Part shown: positions 13,180-14,743 of the stretch, in pieces
Numbering within the stretch: position 1 is the first letter of the stretch
Layout: every line of letters starts with the position of its first letter
DNA from: an uncultured Collinsella sp.
Lineage (GTDB): Bacteria > Actinomycetota > Coriobacteriia > Coriobacteriales > Coriobacteriaceae
DNA: 14,743 nucleotides
Direction of reading: 5' to 3'
Assembly (NCBI GenBank): GCA_900549355.1
Contig: UROA01000033.1
Location: forward strand, 1-14,743
The notes under the pieces: generated by a model
Database searches by the model: none
What the model was told of the DNA's origin: nothing
Seen by the model: the letters and a program-made list of their open reading frames with translations, nothing else
Program-made: the position numbers and the translations under genes

Positions 13180-14743
13180 ATGGAATCGATCGTTAAGTTC
13201 TTGGAGAAAGGTCAGCCGTACTTCGACAAGGTCTCTAAGAACATCTACCTTCAGGCCATTAAAGACGGCTTTTTGGCAGCAATGCCCATCATCCTGTCTT
13301 CTTCTGTCTTCCTGCTTATTTCGACCCTGCCGGGCGTTGTCGCCACGGTCGGCGGCTTTACGCTGCCCGACTGGTGGAACGTCGACGTCGTGAACTTCTG
13401 CAACAAGGTTTACAACTTCACGATGGGCGTCGTGGGCATCATGGTCGCCGGCACCACCGCAAGCGCGCTGACCGGCTCCAAGAACCGCCGCATGCCTGCC
13501 GGCAAGGCCATCAACGCCACGAGCACCATGGTCGCCGCCATGTGCGCTATGCTCATCTTGGCCGTTACCCAGACGAGTGCCAAGATCGACGGCGCCGATG
13601 TCTCGGTGTTCTTTACCGACAACATGGGCACCAAGGGCCTACTGAGCTCCTTTGTCGCCGCATTTGCCACGGTCAACATCTATGCCTTCTGCATTAAGCG
13701 AGACATCACCATCAAGCTGCCCAAAGAAGTCCCCGGCGCCATCGCCCAGAACTTCCGCGACATCTTCGCCTTCAGCTTCTCCATCCTGTTTGTCGCCGTC
13801 ATCGACGTTATCTGCCGCACCTGCTTGGCCGTCCCGTTTGCCAACGTCATCTCCACGCTGGTGAGCCCGCTGTTCGCCGCTGCCGATTCCTACGCCGGCC
13901 TCGCCCTCATCTGGTTCATGATCCCGCTGTTCTGGTTCATGGGCATCCACGGCCCCTCGGTCGTTAAGCCTGCCCTCAACGCCGCGCTGTTTGGCAACAT
14001 CACCACCAACCTCGCCACGCTGCAGGCCGGCGGTCACCCCGCCCTCGCCCTGACCGAGAACTTCGGTAACTACATCGGCGAACTCGGCGGCACCGGCGCC
14101 ACGTTCATTGTCCCGATCATCTTCCTGCTCTTTATGCGCTCCAAGCAGCTCAAGGCCGTCGGCAAAGCCTCTGTCGTACCCGTGATGTTCGCCGTCAACG
14201 AACCGCTGCTGTTCGCCGCGCCCATCATCCTCAACCCGTACTTCCTGATCCCGTTCCTGTTTGCCCCCGTGGCCAACGTCCTCATTGGTAAGTTCTTCAT
14301 CGACTTTTTGGGCATGAACGGCTTTATCTATGCCATGCCGTGGGCACTCCCCGGACCGATCGGCACCTTCATCGACACCAACTTCCAGCCGATCTCTCTG
14401 GTCCTGGTTGTCGTCCTGCTGGTCGTTGACTTCTTAATCTACTACCCGTTCTGCAAGGCCTACGACAACGTCCTGTGCAAGCAGGAGGCCGAGACCCTGG
14501 CCGAAGAAGAGGCCGAGGAGACCAAGGCCGTCAAGACCGCTGCCGCCCCCGCCGTTGAGGCTCCTGTTGTCGAGACCGCTTCTGCCACTGAGGCCTCCGC
14601 AGCTCCGTCCGCCCTTAAGGGCAAGGATCTGAGGGTTCTGGTTCTGTGCGCTGGCGCCGGCACCTCTGCACTGCTCGCCAACGCGCTTAAGGAAGGCGCC
14701 GACGAGCTGGGCATCGACATTACCGCCAACGCCGGTGCCTACG
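13180..14743 (+). CDS. lacE: Second PTS lactose-type EIICB transporter, cut by the window edge
   Basis: The frame is open from the ATG at 13180 to the right edge, giving about 521 residues without a stop. GAGGAG lies eight bases before the start. It aligns with the EIICB at 6642 throughout (MESIVKFLEKGQPYFDKV against MEQLIAIIEKGQPFFNAI). The EIIC domain carries MGIHGPSVVKP (H257) and NEPLLFAAP (N340, E341). K263 stands where the first copy has E251, a likely substrate-relevant difference. A Glu/Ala/Val-rich linker (about 433-480) leads to the EIIB domain with VLVLCAGAGTSALLANAL and phosphocysteine C490, the classical LacE loop. Roughly 70-80 residues of EIIB are missing beyond the window. No EIIA is visible in module 2, though one could lie downstream. 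Confidence 0.92.
   Translation, partial: MESIVKFLEKGQPYFDKVSKNIYLQAIKDGFLAAMPIILSSSVFLLISTLPGVVATVGGFTLPDWWNVDVVNFCNKVYNFTMGVVGIMVAGTTASALTGSKNRRMPAGKAINATSTMVAAMCAMLILAVTQTSAKIDGADVSVFFTDNMGTKGLLSSFVAAFATVNIYAFCIKRDITIKLPKEVPGAIAQNFRDIFAFSFSILFVAVIDVICRTCLAVPFANVISTLVSPLFAAADSYAGLALIWFMIPLFWFMGIHGPSVVKPALNAALFGNITTNLATLQAGGHPALALTENFGNYIGELGGTGATFIVPIIFLLFMRSKQLKAVGKASVVPVMFAVNEPLLFAAPIILNPYFLIPFLFAPVANVLIGKFFIDFLGMNGFIYAMPWALPGPIGTFIDTNFQPISLVLVVVLLVVDFLIYYPFCKAYDNVLCKQEAETLAEEEAEETKAVKTAAAPAVEAPVVETASATEASAAPSALKGKDLRVLVLCAGAGTSALLANALKEGADELGIDITANAGAY

Overview
The window looks like part of a Gram-positive, fairly GC-rich actinomycete chromosome. The gene content (tagatose-6-phosphate pathway, lactose-type phosphotransferase system, LacI-type repressors) and the style of the intergenic repeats suggest a Collinsella-like member of the Coriobacteriia. 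That assignment is an inference from recognition, not from a marker gene. No RNA gene, phage gene, transposase or CRISPR array was seen.

Layout, left to right. A leftward operon lacA-lacB-lacX-like-lacC (3115 down to 109) encodes galactose-6-phosphate isomerase, an aldose-1-epimerase-like protein and tagatose-6-phosphate kinase. The aldolase lacD is not in the window. Next comes a leftward unknown multi-spanning membrane protein (3419-4441) with its own promoter and terminator, then a structured non-coding stretch (4541-4652), then lacF (EIIA-Lac, leftward, 4727-5065) with its own terminator. Module 1 follows: a leftward LacI-family repressor (5280-6284) divergent from a rightward lacE (EIICB, 6642-8408) and lacG (6-phospho-beta-galactosidase, 8475-9914). 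A strong terminator and a 150-bp hairpin element (10024-10173) separate it from module 2: a second leftward LacI-family repressor (10182-11210) divergent from a second 6-phospho-beta-galactosidase (11555-13003) and a second EIICB that runs off the right edge (13180-14743). Module 2 has the glycosidase and transporter in swapped order.

How it works together: EIIA passes phosphate to the EIIB domain of LacE, and LacE imports a beta-galactoside such as lactose as its 6-phosphate. LacG releases galactose-6-phosphate, LacAB makes tagatose-6-phosphate, and LacC makes tagatose-1,6-bisphosphate, which needs an aldolase encoded elsewhere. Only one EIIA is visible, so it may serve both EIICB proteins.

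The most interesting content is regulatory. Module 1 carries three 18-bp CG-centred palindromes, one just upstream of lacI1 and two upstream of lacE. Module 2 carries three related but different CG-centred sites in the equivalent positions. Separately, decamers close to CCGYTYRCSG occur as tandem pairs spaced exactly 21 bp apart in front of lacA, lacF, module 1 (twice) and module 2. They look like sites for an unidentified shared regulator. Two complex non-coding inverted-repeat elements may be small mobile or REP-like sequences.
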